DNA of 64,000 nt from Pleomorphomonas sp. JP5 (GCF_023721815.1 NZ_JAMDLI010000008.1:389015-453014), one strand, 5' to 3'. Numbered from the stretch's first letter, positions 8,501-17,078 are shown. Made by a program: numbers and translations. The notes: generated by a model from the letters alone, not told the origin.

Positions 8501-9376
8501 TTATTTCTGCGGCACCGGCTCGTCGAAGGGATCGGGAGCATTCAAAAGGCGAGAGTGCCTGTACGGAGCGCTGGGTACCGCCGTCTTGATCGGCGGCGCC
8601 CCAACGCACTTCGAAAAGACCAGCGTGTCATAGGCCCGGTTGGCGGCGAACAGCTGATCGGATGGCGCTTCCACCTGGAAGTGGTCGATGGCGTATCGAT
8701 AGGACGCCGCTCTATAGCCCAGCGCCTGCCAAACCCACGAGATGGCTTCCTCATTCTCCCAAACCCGCGCCTCGGCCCCTTCATGGAGGCGGGCCTCGAC
8801 AAGGCGCTGGCGCCTGAGGGCACCGAGGCGCTCGATATCGGCGCGTCGTACGCGGGCGGCGACCTGGCAGAACGGCTGGATCAGAGCGCTATCGGAACCG
8901 GCATCATTTATGACCCGCGTCCAAAGGGTCTCCGTCGAGATGCGCCCGTCCGAGAGAAGGTAGCGATGATAGCGACCGCGATCGTAGGCCGGCTCAATGA
9001 GCGGCAAGGCGATCTCGGGGAACATGGAAGCGGTCTCCGTCGATATGGAGGCGCCTCCCTTGAGGATCGGCAGGATTCGCGTTCGCTCGCCTTCAACCAG
9101 GCTATCGAGCCACCAGTCCCGCACATGCGGCGCCCGCACGAAAGCCCAGACGCGATTGCGCAACTCGATCTCGTCATCGGTCAGCGGGAAGCCGGAGACC
9201 GGCTCCTTTCGCACATGTTCCGCAACCAGGTTGCCGGCCGTCGGCAACAGCGTATCGTGCAGGAAAGAGGGTTCGGCGCGCCCGAAATCACCCGTCGGTC
9301 GGCCGCAGGCGGTGACCGCAAGCAGAACCAGAGCCAGCGCACCGCCAGCCCTCAAGTCACTCAAAAGCGCGGCCAC
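8501..9376 (-). CDS. Predicted lipoprotein of unknown function
   Basis: The product is 291 residues. A lipoprotein signal is visible at the N terminus: a short basic-hydrophobic stretch ending V-T-A-C-G, with the lipobox Cys at about residue 24. I chose the GTG at 9376 because GGAGAAGC lies 6 bases before it and the signal begins there, although the frame continues to 9478. The mature protein is mostly helical and rich in Trp and Arg, with R-x-W-A-F-V-R-A-P-H-V-R-D-W-W near 75. I recognise no named family. It is convergent with the DUF1254 gene (10 bp between stops). It is probably inner- or outer-membrane anchored in the periplasm. Confidence 0.7.
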   Translation of the reverse strand: MAALLSDLRAGGALALVLLAVTACGRPTGDFGRAEPSFLHDTLLPTAGNLVAEHVRKEPVSGFPLTDDEIELRNRVWAFVRAPHVRDWWLDSLVEGERTRILPILKGGASISTETASMFPEIALPLIEPAYDRGRYHRYLLSDGRISTETLWTRVINDAGSDSALIQPFCQVAARVRRADIERLGALRRQRLVEARLHEGAEARVWENEEAISWVWQALGYRAASYRYAIDHFQVEAPSDQLFAANRAYDTLVFSKCVGAPPIKTAVPSAPYRHSRLLNAPDPFDEPVPQK

Positions 9377-9568
9377 AATGCTTCTCCGGTCATTTCGACC
9401 GGAGTCTTCCGGATTCGCGCAGACTGCGCAAGCCCGCCCATTTCCGAAGCCTGATGCGAATGTCGTTTCGTTGCCCAACTCACATCCGTTCCGCCTGATC
9501 CGGGCTCATCCGGCTCAAGCAGGCTTCGGCCTGACCGTCCGGAAGGTCGCAACCTGACGGAAGCGGTA

Positions 9569-10417
9569 TCACTCGAATGCGATGGATGTGATCGCCCCCT
9601 TCCAGAAGGGGTACGTCTCGCCACCCGCCGCACGGGCAATCATGAACGCATGCGGGATCATCATGCCCGCCACCGGCCGATAGTCATCACGGGTCACGTG
9701 CTCTCCGGACCCGTGGTAGGGCGTGGTCAGATCGCCGTCCTGCTCCGCATCGAAACTGGCAAGACTGCCGTCGGGGCGAAACGTCGCGACCAGCGCCGCT
9801 TCAAGACCAAAGCCCGAGACGATCGCGCGAGCATGCGCGTCGTCGATGGCTTCCCAGCGCACGGGACCGCCCGGCAACAACGCCATCGGGTAAAGCGGAC
9901 TTTCCAGAAGCCAGCGACGCAGCGAAGTGCGGTTCAACGCGTCGGTCGCGCTCTCGTCGACCACCGTCAGCGTCGAGGCAATCTTGGCGCGCATTTCCAT
10001 CCGCCCATCGGCGAAGAAGTCATAGGCGCGCGCCCATACTCCAGGCATGATGGGGGTCGTGGCGGCAAACAGGAGTGCGGGCGTCCGAACGGCGATCGTC
10101 TGGGAAGCGGTCGTCCGCGCAAAGCCGTCCGTAAGCGGTCGGCGAAAATCCCCTTCCGCCTGGATGTTCACGACGCGGTAGCCAACCTCCGGGTCCGGGA
10201 CGGCAAACTCGAGATAGCGCTTCACCGGCGCGGGCAGAGCTTGCAAAGCGGCCCGATCTCCCGATGCGGGCCGGAAGGTTCCAGCGATCTGGCGAACTGC
10301 CGCCCGATGACCATCGATCTCGCGTTCGGTCTGAAGGGACGAGATGCCGACAATGGTCGCGAAACCGACAACAAGGGTGAGAACGACGGCAAGTGCGAAA
10401 GATCGAGCCCGGATCAT
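9569..10417 (-). CDS. DUF6544 family protein
   Basis: This 282-residue protein has one N-terminal membrane segment (residues 5-27) and an extracytoplasmic domain. The phrase L-P-A-P-V-K-R-Y-L near residue 63, the central R-W-L-L-E-S-P-L-Y-P-M-A-L-L-P near 175 and the C-terminal Y-P-F-W-K-G are characteristic of the DUF6544 group (formerly described only as hypothetical). It is transcribed divergently from a TetR regulator; the shared 139-bp spacer carries three 18-bp inverted repeats, so the TetR protein probably controls this gene. Function unknown; nothing catalytic is obvious. Confidence 0.75.
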   Translation of the reverse strand: MIRARSFALAVVLTLVVGFATIVGISSLQTEREIDGHRAAVRQIAGTFRPASGDRAALQALPAPVKRYLEFAVPDPEVGYRVVNIQAEGDFRRPLTDGFARTTASQTIAVRTPALLFAATTPIMPGVWARAYDFFADGRMEMRAKIASTLTVVDESATDALNRTSLRRWLLESPLYPMALLPGGPVRWEAIDDAHARAIVSGFGLEAALVATFRPDGSLASFDAEQDGDLTTPYHGSGEHVTRDDYRPVAGMMIPHAFMIARAAGGETYPFWKGAITSIAFE

Positions 10418-10445
10418 CCTATTTCCCTTTCTCTTCCCAAAACTT

Positions 10446-10463
10446 GGCGATCAGCCGATCGCC
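10446..10463. promoter_or_regulatory. Inverted repeat GGCGATC-N4-GATCGCC
   Basis: This is a perfect 7-4-7 inverted repeat, 28 bp upstream of the DUF6544 start. Its geometry equals that of the operator at 10485 but its sequence differs, so it may be a site for another regulator or a chance repeat. Confidence 0.3.
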
Positions 10464-10484
10464 TAGGCGAGACACCCGCCCTAT

Positions 10485-10502
10485 GCGTACACATATGTAC
10501 GC
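10485..10502. promoter_or_regulatory. Candidate TetR operator 1
   Basis: GCGTACACATATGTACGC has perfect 7-bp arms around a 4-bp spacer. A related 18-bp site starts 28 bp downstream. Both fit the pattern nCGTAyAnAnnTGTACGn except at position 11-12 of the second site. It lies in the divergent DUF6544/TetR spacer, as expected for an autoregulated TetR protein. Confidence 0.6.
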
Positions 10503-10512
10503 CTTTACCGAT

Positions 10513-10530
10513 CCGTATAGAAGTGTACGG
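10513..10530. promoter_or_regulatory. Candidate TetR operator 2
   Basis: CCGTATAGAAGTGTACGG has 5-bp perfect arms and shares CGTA, GTACG and the 18-bp length with operator 1. It ends 26 bp before the TetR ATG at 10557, where it would block transcription of the TetR gene. Confidence 0.55.
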
Positions 10531-10556
10531 TGAAAGTAAAGCCTTTGAGGATAGAC

Positions 10557-11156
10557 ATGGACGACGAGACCAGACGGAAGCGAGAAGCCGACCTCTATGA
10601 GGCCGCCTACGCCCTGTTGTCGGCGCATGGTTACGGTGGGGCCTCCATGCTGCGCATCGCAAAAGCGGCGAAGGCATCCAACGAAACTCTCTACCGCTGG
10701 TACGGCGACAAGGACGGCCTGTTCAAAGCCATGGTCCGTGACAATGCCGCCGAGACAAGACGCCTTCTGGACGAGGCGCAGAACAGCCGCACCGATCCGT
10801 GGACGACGCTTGAGCGCCTGGCTCCGGTCTTTCTCCGGATGATCCTGGGAGAGAAGGCGATCCTGCTCAACCGCGCCGCAGCAGCCGATCCAAGTGGCGC
10901 CTTGGGAGCAACCATTTCCGAGGGCGGCCGCCACGAGGTCATGCCCCTCCTGGGCGAGCTCATGCGGCGTCTCTGCCTCGATACAGGCGGCGACCCCAGG
11001 AACGCCACCGACTGGTTCCTCAGTCTGTTGGTTGGCGACCTGCAGATCAGGCGCGTCATTCACGACCGTGCCGCGTTATCGGAACAGGAAATCGAAAACC
11101 GGTGCAAGGAAGGTCTGGCGGCTTTCCGGCGCCTGCTCGGCAGTCAGCGGACCTGA
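10557..11156 (+). CDS. TetR/AcrR family transcriptional regulator
   Basis: This is a 199-residue repressor-type protein. The N-terminal HTH (about residues 10-55) contains A-A-Y-A-L-L-S-A-H-G-Y-G-G-A-S-M-L-R-I-A-K-A-A-K, then the recognition helix N-E-T-L-Y-R-W-Y-G-D-K-D-G-L-F. The C-terminal ligand/dimer domain resembles TetR_C_7-type (AefR-like) domains, with the W-F-L-S-L-L-V-G-D-L-Q-I-R segment near 165. The ATG at 10557 is chosen over the GTG at 10530: it has GAGGA 6 bases upstream, and the GTG falls inside a probable operator. It is divergent from the DUF6544 gene. The inducer is unknown. Confidence 0.9.
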   Translation: MDDETRRKREADLYEAAYALLSAHGYGGASMLRIAKAAKASNETLYRWYGDKDGLFKAMVRDNAAETRRLLDEAQNSRTDPWTTLERLAPVFLRMILGEKAILLNRAAAADPSGALGATISEGGRHEVMPLLGELMRRLCLDTGGDPRNATDWFLSLLVGDLQIRRVIHDRAALSEQEIENRCKEGLAAFRRLLGSQRT

Positions 11157-11699
11157 TCCCCGCGATTTTCCGATGGGAGAAGCAAAGAGGAGCTACGCCA
11201 CGGCATGTGCCGGCCGCCACGCATCCTGCGCCGACACACCGCAACCTTGTTCGTCGCAGCTAAAACCCGTCGTCCTGCCGCGGAAGAGCGCCGTTACTTC
11301 AGGCCAACACCTGCCGGACGCGGAGGTCCGCTCGGCTTTCGCGACACCCGACGCTTGGGGGATCGGGACAGGGACGCGGTATCTCGATCCTCGGACAAGC
11401 GGGCGGGCAGAACGGTCACCTCGCAGAAACCGGTCGTCGGTTTCCGACGTACGCGAAGCGCTGGCAGACCGAAAGCTATCACGTCACCCACGGCACCCTC
11501 CTGGGCCGGACCGGATCACTGCGAGCATGGACACGAAGGCTATGATCGCCGCCTTTGTACTTTCGCTCGCAAAACCATCATTCGGCCGTCAGAGTTAACA
11601 AATGGTTTACGATTTAGGCGGCATTCTCCTTACGCGTAGCCGCCGACTGTTATTCTTGAGTTCGGCAGGCGAGATACTCGCACTCGGGATGGGTTTGAA
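11157..11699. other. Gene-poor spacer with CtrA-like box
   Basis: No family is recognisable in these 543 bp, although frames stay open on both strands. A GAAACCG-N5-CGGTTTC hairpin lies at 11426-11444. Near the right end is TTAA-N7-TTTA (11595-11609). The final 100 bp is more AT-rich and probably contains the promoter of the DUF2336 gene. Confidence 0.4.
11595..11609 (+). promoter_or_regulatory. CtrA-like box TTAA-N7-TTTA
   Basis: TTAACAAATGGTTTA matches the alphaproteobacterial CtrA site (TTAA-N7-TTAA) at seven of eight specified bases. It lies 91 bp upstream of the DUF2336 start codon. This is a pattern match only. Confidence 0.35.
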
Positions 11700-12833
11700 A
11701 TGGCGTCGCCCCCCTTTTCAAGTGGCATTTTCGGCCTCGTCAAGGGCACTGACGGTGCGCGATCCCGTTCGCTCCTCAGGGAGGCAACTGAGCTTTACGT
11801 CTCGGAACCTGTGCATACGCGCTCCGAGGTTGCGATGTATGAAGAGCTGGTGGCGCAGCTGCTCAAGGTGACGGCGCTTCAGGACCGGGTTCGCATCGCT
11901 ACGCTACTCGCCGATTACGACGAGGTTCCGGCTTCCGTCATGCGGGCGCTCCTGCATGACATCTTCCCCGTCTCCTCGGTCATGATCGAGAAGTCGAAAA
12001 GTATTTCCGAAGGCCAGCTTCTGGCGCTGGTCGCCACCGCCTCGCCGAGCCATCTCGAGATGATCGCGGCCAGAAAGAACCTTCAGCCCGCCGTGGTGGA
12101 GGCACTGCTTGGCCGTTTGCGCACCGATGGCCTCTCGGCGTTGGCCGCCAACCTGAGCATCAGCCTGCCGCCCAGCGCCGTCCGCATGATGGTGGAAAAC
12201 GCCCGGGAAAATCCCAGACTGGCCAGGCAGCTGGCCGCGCGCATTGACGACGTGCAGGACACCGACCTGATCGACCTCTTTCTCGATCTCGACAGTCGGG
12301 GTCGACGTCGCGTCATCCAGGCGCTCGAAATCGCCGCGCTCAGAGAGTTCGCCGCCCGTCGTCCGTTGCCCCGCGTGCCGATGCCCGATCCCGACAAGGT
12401 CACTACGCTGGCGCGCGCTTGCCTGCAGCGCAACACCGAGGCGATGTCGCGCATCCTTTCGGACTTCACGGGTCTCGATGCCCCGTTTCTGGTTCGGCTG
12501 CTCGCCGATCCCGGCGGCGAGCCGTTGTCGATCTGCCTCAAGGCCGCCGGCCTCGACAGTGGTATAGCCACCCGCGTCATCCTGTTCTCGGGCGTCGACG
12601 ACACGCGCAACTACTTCGACGTCAAGCGCCTCGTCGACCTATACGAGATGGTGTCGCTTCGTTCGGCCCTGCTGCTTGTCGATCGCTGGCGGGGCGCACT
12701 CCCATCCGCAAAGCGAACACCGGTTCACGTGCCGCAGACCCAGACAGGCACGCCCGTCCGGTCGTTCGCAACCGGAGCCGGCCGCGACGAGAGGCCGGAG
12801 GCCATGCCCCAGGCAAGGCGCGATCGCGCCTGA
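11700..12833 (+). CDS. DUF2336 domain protein
   Basis: This 377-residue soluble protein is mostly helical, with repeated HEAT-like hairpins. Around residues 65-130 it shows R-I-A-T-L-L-A-D-Y-D-E-V-P and L-L-A-L-V-A-T-A-S-P-S-H-L; near residues 240-310 it shows R-N-T-E-A-M-S-R-I-L-S-D-F-T-G and L-A-D-P-G-G-E-P-L-S-I. These are the marks of the DUF2336 family, which is nearly confined to Alphaproteobacteria and has no settled function. The last 45 residues are Pro/Arg-rich and look disordered. The start ATG follows a weak ribosome site. It appears to be monocistronic; a CtrA-like box lies 91 bp upstream. Confidence 0.85.
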   Translation: MASPPFSSGIFGLVKGTDGARSRSLLREATELYVSEPVHTRSEVAMYEELVAQLLKVTALQDRVRIATLLADYDEVPASVMRALLHDIFPVSSVMIEKSKSISEGQLLALVATASPSHLEMIAARKNLQPAVVEALLGRLRTDGLSALAANLSISLPPSAVRMMVENARENPRLARQLAARIDDVQDTDLIDLFLDLDSRGRRRVIQALEIAALREFAARRPLPRVPMPDPDKVTTLARACLQRNTEAMSRILSDFTGLDAPFLVRLLADPGGEPLSICLKAAGLDSGIATRVILFSGVDDTRNYFDVKRLVDLYEMVSLRSALLLVDRWRGALPSAKRTPVHVPQTQTGTPVRSFATGAGRDERPEAMPQARRDRA

Positions 12834-13308
12834 CGTCGGCAGACATCCCACCTTTTGCAAGCACGACCGTTTTGACTCTGAAACGCTCGGGCTAATCTTT
12901 CCGCTTTGCCCTCGTCTCTGGGAGCCGACCGGAACCGCGGCGCCATATGGCCCAAATGAAGAGTCGACTCGTCCGAACTCGTCGCTAAACGCCCCTTGCC
13001 TGGAAGAGCGCTAGAGTCTCTGTGCCTCGCGCCCCATTCAGCCGCAGGCAACTTTGATGTGCAGCAAGCGTCTTGCGTGACTTTTCCTAGCATTCGCTGG
13101 GCATGAACTCGTTTTCCATCGTATTGGTGTTATTCATTTCCAAGTTCCACTTGTTTTCATTTTTGAAGCGCTGTAATGACATGTCCGACAGCAGATCATG
13201 GGTTTGTTGCGGCTTCGCACGTAGAATTAATCAAAAAAATTCTCCGCCGGTGGAGCAGTTAATGAGACGCAACAGAAATATCCAAATTCAAGCAGAACAG
13301 GTACAAAG
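12834..13308. other. Leader region of the mucR-type gene
   Basis: No gene is visible in this 475-bp spacer. From about 13080 it becomes clearly AT-rich, with long T and A runs, which is unlike the surrounding DNA. Ros/MucR proteins bind AT-rich DNA with T-A steps and commonly repress their own gene, so this stretch is a likely autoregulatory target (inference). Confidence 0.45.
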
Positions 13309-13728
13309 ATGAGCGAGATGGAAGACGACCTGACGATAATCGACCTTGCGGCGCATATCGTCGCCGCCTATGTCGGCAACAATTCCGTTCCGGCCGCGGA
13401 ACTGCCGAACCTGATCTATGACGTCGTGGGCGCGCTCAACCGCGTGCAGGGCGGCGCACCGCAGGAAGTCGAAGCCGAGCCGGTTCGTCCGGCCGTTCCG
13501 GTCAAGAAGTCGGTCACCAACGACTACATCATCTGCCTTGAGGACGGAAAGAAGTTCAAGTCGCTCAAGCGCCATCTGCGCACCCACTACAACATGTCTC
13601 CGGAAGAATACCGCGAGAAGTGGAGCCTGCCGGCCGACTACCCGATGGTCGCCCCCAACTATGCGGCCGCCCGCTCGGATCTCGCCAAGAAGATGGGCCT
13701 CGGCCAGCAGCGCCGCCGCACCCGCTGA
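13309..13728 (+). CDS. mucR: Ros/MucR family zinc-finger regulator
   Basis: This 139-residue DNA-binding protein has the complete MucR layout. The N-terminal oligomerisation domain (residues 1-45) contains [12 protein letters not shown] and is followed by a Pro/Val linker. The prokaryotic zinc finger (residues 74-110) reads [20 protein letters not shown], with Cys, Asp and two His as probable zinc ligands. Next come [10 protein letters not shown] and a basic tail. In Hyphomicrobiales, MucR/Ros proteins act as global, H-NS-like silencers that affect exopolysaccharide, motility and host interaction. The ATG has AGG-rich sequence upstream and a strong terminator follows, so the gene is monocistronic. 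Confidence 0.93.
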   Translation: MSEMEDDLTIIDLAAHIVAAYVGNNSVPAAELPNLIYDVVGALNRVQGGAPQEVEAEPVRPAVPVKKSVTNDYIICLEDGKKFKSLKRHLRTHYNMSPEEYREKWSLPADYPMVAPNYAAARSDLAKKMGLGQQRRRTR

Positions 13729-13754
13729 TCGTCTTTCGACCGACCAGTCATGAG

Positions 13755-13784
13755 AAGCCCGGCCGAGAGGCCGGGCTTTTCTTT
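13755..13784 (+). terminator. Rho-independent terminator after mucR
   Basis: The stem GCCCGGCC (13757-13764) pairs with GGCCGGGC (13769-13776) around a GAGA tetraloop, followed by TTTTCTTT. On the other strand the AA-rich flank makes it usable for sufE as well. Confidence 0.9.
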
Positions 13785-13830
13785 AGGGCAGCTATGCCAA
13801 GGCGTTGGCGCGGAGCATCACTCCGCGATG

Positions 13831-14253
13831 TCAGTCCCGGGCTTCCTGGGCGATCTTGCGCAGACGCTCCACCATGGATCTCAGGCCATTCGAGCGCTGC
13901 GGCGTAAGATGCTCGCGCAGGTTCAGCTCGTTGAAGATGGCCTCGGGATCGATAGACAGAACTTCCGAGGCCCGCTTGCCCGAGTAAGTGGCGTGAAGGA
14001 TGGCGATCAGCCCCCGAACGATCAGCGCGTCGGAATCACCGATAAACGTCAGGACCGGATCGGCCTTGTCATCGGAGAGACTCGGCTTGAGCCACACCTG
14101 ACTGACGCAACCACGCACCTTGTGCTCTTCGTCATGATCGTCATCGGCGAGCGGTTCCAGCTCCTTGCCGAGCTCGATCACATAGCGGTAGCGATCCTCC
14201 CAGTCGTCGAGAAGCGAGAAGTTGTCCCGAATTTCGTCGAGGGTCGTCGCCAC
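13831..14253 (-). CDS. sufE: SufE family cysteine desulfurase activator
   Basis: This 140-residue protein accepts persulfide sulfur from a cysteine desulfurase (SufS) and passes it to the Fe-S assembly scaffold in the cytoplasm. The acceptor Cys lies in V-R-G-C-V-S-Q-V-W near residue 65. Other family features are I-x-D-N-F-x-L-L-D-D-W-E-D-R-Y-x-Y-V-I-E-L-G-K near 8-30 and L-T-P-Q-R-S-N-G-L near 118-126. The GTG at 14253 is chosen because GGAG lies 7 bases upstream and the domain begins at once; the frame runs on upstream without homology. It faces the mucR terminator and is followed upstream on the same strand by the DUF5330 gene. No other suf genes are present here. Confidence 0.93.
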   Translation of the reverse strand: MATTLDEIRDNFSLLDDWEDRYRYVIELGKELEPLADDDHDEEHKVRGCVSQVWLKPSLSDDKADPVLTFIGDSDALIVRGLIAILHATYSGKRASEVLSIDPEAIFNELNLREHLTPQRSNGLRSMVERLRKIAQEARD

Positions 14254-14410
14254 GTCCGGTCTCCATGTCTGCCGTTCGGCTTCGGTATAGACCGCGATCA
14301 CCCGTAAAGAAAGAGACCGCCGGACCTGAGGTCGCGGCGGTCGAGTTCCCGACGGAATTACCATCGGGCAGGGAAAACAACAGCCACCGGTCTTGGCCGG
14401 AGCGGCCGGA

Positions 14411-14788
14411 TCAAATGCCCTGCGGCGCCTTGCCCGGTCCGCGCCAGGCGGGGCTGAGGTCAGTGGCGGTCAGTGTGCCGTGATCGACATTCGCGGCGTC
14501 CGGACTGTCGGCGAGCGACTTGTCGATGAACTCGTAGACCATGCGAGCGCCGGTCTGCGCCTTCAGCATGAACGTGGTGGCAACCCGTCCGCCGATCTCG
14601 CAAGCGGTGGGGTTGCGACCACAAAACCCGCTCATGTCGGAGATGGTCGCCTGGGCCGCGCTCGCCGCTTCAAGCGCGCCGATCGGCTGCACCCTTGCGG
14701 CCTCGGCCTGCTGCTCGGCGGAGTGATCGACGGGAATGAGAAAGATGACAACGGACAGCCAGAATGCCGTCCTCAGGAGAAACATCAT
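14411..14788 (-). CDS. DUF5330 small exported protein
   Basis: This 125-residue protein starts with a signal-anchor-like segment M-M-F-L-L-R-T-A-F-W-L-S-V-V-I-F-L-I-P and has a mature region with F-C-x-R-N-P-x-A-C-E-I-G near residue 55. This pair of cysteines in a short helix is the hallmark of DUF5330. The family is typical of Hyphomicrobiales and is often found beside sufE, as here (157 bp apart, same strand). Its function is unknown. The protein probably sits in the periplasm or is anchored in the inner membrane. Confidence 0.88.
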   Translation of the reverse strand: MMFLLRTAFWLSVVIFLIPVDHSAEQQAEAARVQPIGALEAASAAQATISDMSGFCGRNPTACEIGGRVATTFMLKAQTGARMVYEFIDKSLADSPDAANVDHGTLTATDLSPAWRGPGKAPQGI

Positions 14789-15245
14789 GGTGCACTTCCC
14801 TGTTGTTCATCGCCCTTGCGGGGCGTCCGGATCTTTCGCGGTCGAAACCGTCGCTGTCCGTTTGATGTTCCCGGTTCTAGCAGGGACTTTTTAGGATCAA
14901 ATTAGACCGATCATTCAAATCGCAGGGAAATTCGACGAAAATTTGAGTCAAATTTTATCGATCGGCCTATCTCGCAGCCCGGCGGGAGGGATTCACAAGG
15001 TTTATCGCGGGCTTCCACACGCCCCAGGCTGGTGTTCACTCACGCTTAACCGTGAATTCGATCTTTTCGACCAAAACCCTTTTTGAGCGCGTCTCCCCCC
15101 TCGCCTCATGCCTCCCATCAACATTCCATAAAGGGGCACATGGCACCGTGGCGACAGAAAAGACAAATGGTCCGCCCCCGAAGCGTAGCCGGTATCGCCG
15201 GAAGCTTTCGGAAACTCAGGACCAGCATGTCGGAGGCCCCCTTGA
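14789..15245. other. Divergent regulatory spacer (DUF5330 / histidine kinase)
   Basis: No gene is seen in these 457 bp. It is locally AT-rich around 14880-14965. It holds a perfect 19-bp palindrome (14938-14956) and a partial CtrA-like site TTAA-N7-TTCG at 15046-15060. The GTG start of the kinase has GGAGG about 9 bases upstream. Confidence 0.5.
14938..14956. promoter_or_regulatory. Perfect 19-bp palindrome centred on a GANTC site
   Basis: AAAATTTGAGTCAAATTTT has 9-bp arms and one central base; its core GAGTC is a CcrM methylation site. It lies 150 bp upstream of the DUF5330 start and 290 bp upstream of the kinase start. It could be an operator sensitive to methylation state (inference). Confidence 0.5.
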
Positions 15246-17075
15246 GTGATTCTCGTGGAGGTGCCGACCCGCCTGCGATGGGGATGCGTGTTGCGTAACT
15301 GTGAGATCAGAGCCGCGCTGGAGCGCTCGTTTGATCACCTTGTTCATAGCTCGGTGGTCGACGATCCAGTCGAGATCGACAGACACAGAGGATTCATCGG
15401 TTCCCATCTGGTCAGCGGATTCTCCGCCTTCGGCCTCATCCCCCCGGCGCTCGCGGTCGACCCGTCCTCGGCCGGCTTCACCGCGACCGCGCTTTCCGTT
15501 CTCGGCCTTGAGATTCTCGTCGCGCTCTTCGTCTCCCGCACGGGCCGGCTGGCTCAAGGCTATCTTCTCTCGGCTGCCATTCTGACCACGCTTGCCGTCT
15601 GGGTCGCGCTCCACACCGGTGGCCTGGGCTCGTTCGCCGTGGTCTGGTTCGCAATCGCCCCCATCGAGGCGGCCCTGTCCGGCCGGCGGTCGACCGTCGC
15701 CGGCGCCGCGCTGATCAGTGGCGCCGGCTTTCTACTCACGGCGCTTCTAACCCTCACCGGCGACGCCAGCCGTGCCTTCACCTTCGCCGGTGACGGAACG
15801 ACGATGAACTTCCTCGCCTGCGTGGTGGCCCTCGGCTATGCCTCCGGCGTAGCCATCGGAATCGAGCGGCGCGAGCGGGCAACCTCGCTCTCCATCGCCC
15901 GTCAGGAGCAGCGCTATCGCTTGCTCGCAGAGGCCATGAGCGACCTCGTCACCTGTCACAACCCCTCGGGCGACGTGACCTTCGTTTCACCGGCCGCCAT
16001 GCGTTTGCTGTCGGTACGGCCGGCTGACCTGGTTGCCGACGGTCTGTTCCGGCGCGTCCATATCGGCGACCGGCCGGCCTATCTCTCGGCCATCTCGGTG
16101 GCGCTTCATCAGGGCGCGGCACGGGTTGAGTATCGTCTCCGCTGCGGCGACGAGATCGACTCCGACGGCTGGATCTGGGTCGAGTCGCACATGCGTCACC
16201 TTTCCGACGAGCAGGGCGACGACGCCGTGGTGACGGTCACACGCGACATTTCCGAGCGCAAGCAGCACGAGGCGGAACTCGAGGCGCTGCGAGCCGACTC
16301 GGAAGCCGCCAACCTCGCCAAGACCCGCTTCCTCGCCAACATGAGCCACGAGCTCAGGACCCCGCTCAACGCGATCATCGGCTTCTCCGACATCCTCAAC
16401 CAGGAACTGTTCGGCAAGTTCGAGTTCGATCGGCATCGGGAATACTCCGGCCTCATCAAGGAATCCGGCGAGCACCTCCTGCAAGTGGTCAACGACATTC
16501 TCGATCTCTCGAAGATCGAATGCGGCTCCTTCGACGTGAATCCGGAGTCTTTCCGCGTCGGTCCGCTGGTCGACCGTTGCCGCCAGATGATGACCCCTCA
16601 GGCCGAGAAGGCTGGAATCCTGCTGATCTCGGACATCGAGCCCAATCTGCCGGAACTGGTAGCCGACCCGCGTGCCTGCCGGCAGATCGTGCTCAACCTC
16701 CTGTCCAACGCGGTGAAGTTCTCCAATCGCGGCGGTCAGGTCACCTGTTCGGTTCGCCGCCAGGGGCGCCGCATGGCGATCTCCGTGCGCGACAACGGCA
16801 TCGGCATTGCCGAGAAGGATCTATGCCGTGTGGGCAGCCCGTTCTTCCAGGCGGAAACCGGCTATGACCGCAAGCAGGCTGGCACGGGCCTCGGACTCTC
16901 GGTGGTGAAAGGCCTCGTCGCGCTGCATGGCGGCCAGGTGATGATCGACTCCGACCTCGGCAAGGGCACCACCGTCACCGTGCTTCTGCCAATGCATCCT
17001 TCGCGCGATGGCGCCGAACCGATTTCCCGCGTTCTGGATGTCGACCAGATCCAGCGCGTGGCGCGGAGGGCCTGA
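15246..17075 (+). CDS. Membrane sensor histidine kinase, DivJ/PleC-like
   Basis: This is a 609-residue kinase. About six hydrophobic segments occupy residues 55-205. A PAS domain follows (about 220-345, starting E-Q-R-Y-R-L-L-A-E-A-M-S-D). The dimerisation box S-H-E-L-R-T-P-L-N-A-I-I-G-F-S-D places the phosphorylated His at residue 368. The ATPase domain has N-L-L-S-N-A-V-K-F-S, D-N-G-I-G-I and G-T-G-L-G-L-S. There is no receiver domain. A multi-span N terminus, a PAS and this exact H-box are the layout of cell-cycle kinases of the DivJ/PleC group that act on DivK; the assignment to that group is inference. The GTG start has GGAGG upstream. The next gene starts 4 bp later, so kinase, PG-binding protein and DUF1491 form an operon. 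Confidence 0.88.
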   Translation: MILVEVPTRLRWGCVLRNCEIRAALERSFDHLVHSSVVDDPVEIDRHRGFIGSHLVSGFSAFGLIPPALAVDPSSAGFTATALSVLGLEILVALFVSRTGRLAQGYLLSAAILTTLAVWVALHTGGLGSFAVVWFAIAPIEAALSGRRSTVAGAALISGAGFLLTALLTLTGDASRAFTFAGDGTTMNFLACVVALGYASGVAIGIERRERATSLSIARQEQRYRLLAEAMSDLVTCHNPSGDVTFVSPAAMRLLSVRPADLVADGLFRRVHIGDRPAYLSAISVALHQGAARVEYRLRCGDEIDSDGWIWVESHMRHLSDEQGDDAVVTVTRDISERKQHEAELEALRADSEAANLAKTRFLANMSHELRTPLNAIIGFSDILNQELFGKFEFDRHREYSGLIKESGEHLLQVVNDILDLSKIECGSFDVNPESFRVGPLVDRCRQMMTPQAEKAGILLISDIEPNLPELVADPRACRQIVLNLLSNAVKFSNRGGQVTCSVRRQGRRMAISVRDNGIGIAEKDLCRVGSPFFQAETGYDRKQAGTGLGLSVVKGLVALHGGQVMIDSDLGKGTTVTVLLPMHPSRDGAEPISRVLDVDQIQRVARRA

Positions 17076-17078
17076 TTG

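Noticed and set aside
11205..11639. A 144-codon plus-strand frame between tetR and DUF2336
   Set aside because: Arg/Pro-rich with no domain; the nearest AGGAG is too far (over 12 bases) from the ATG.
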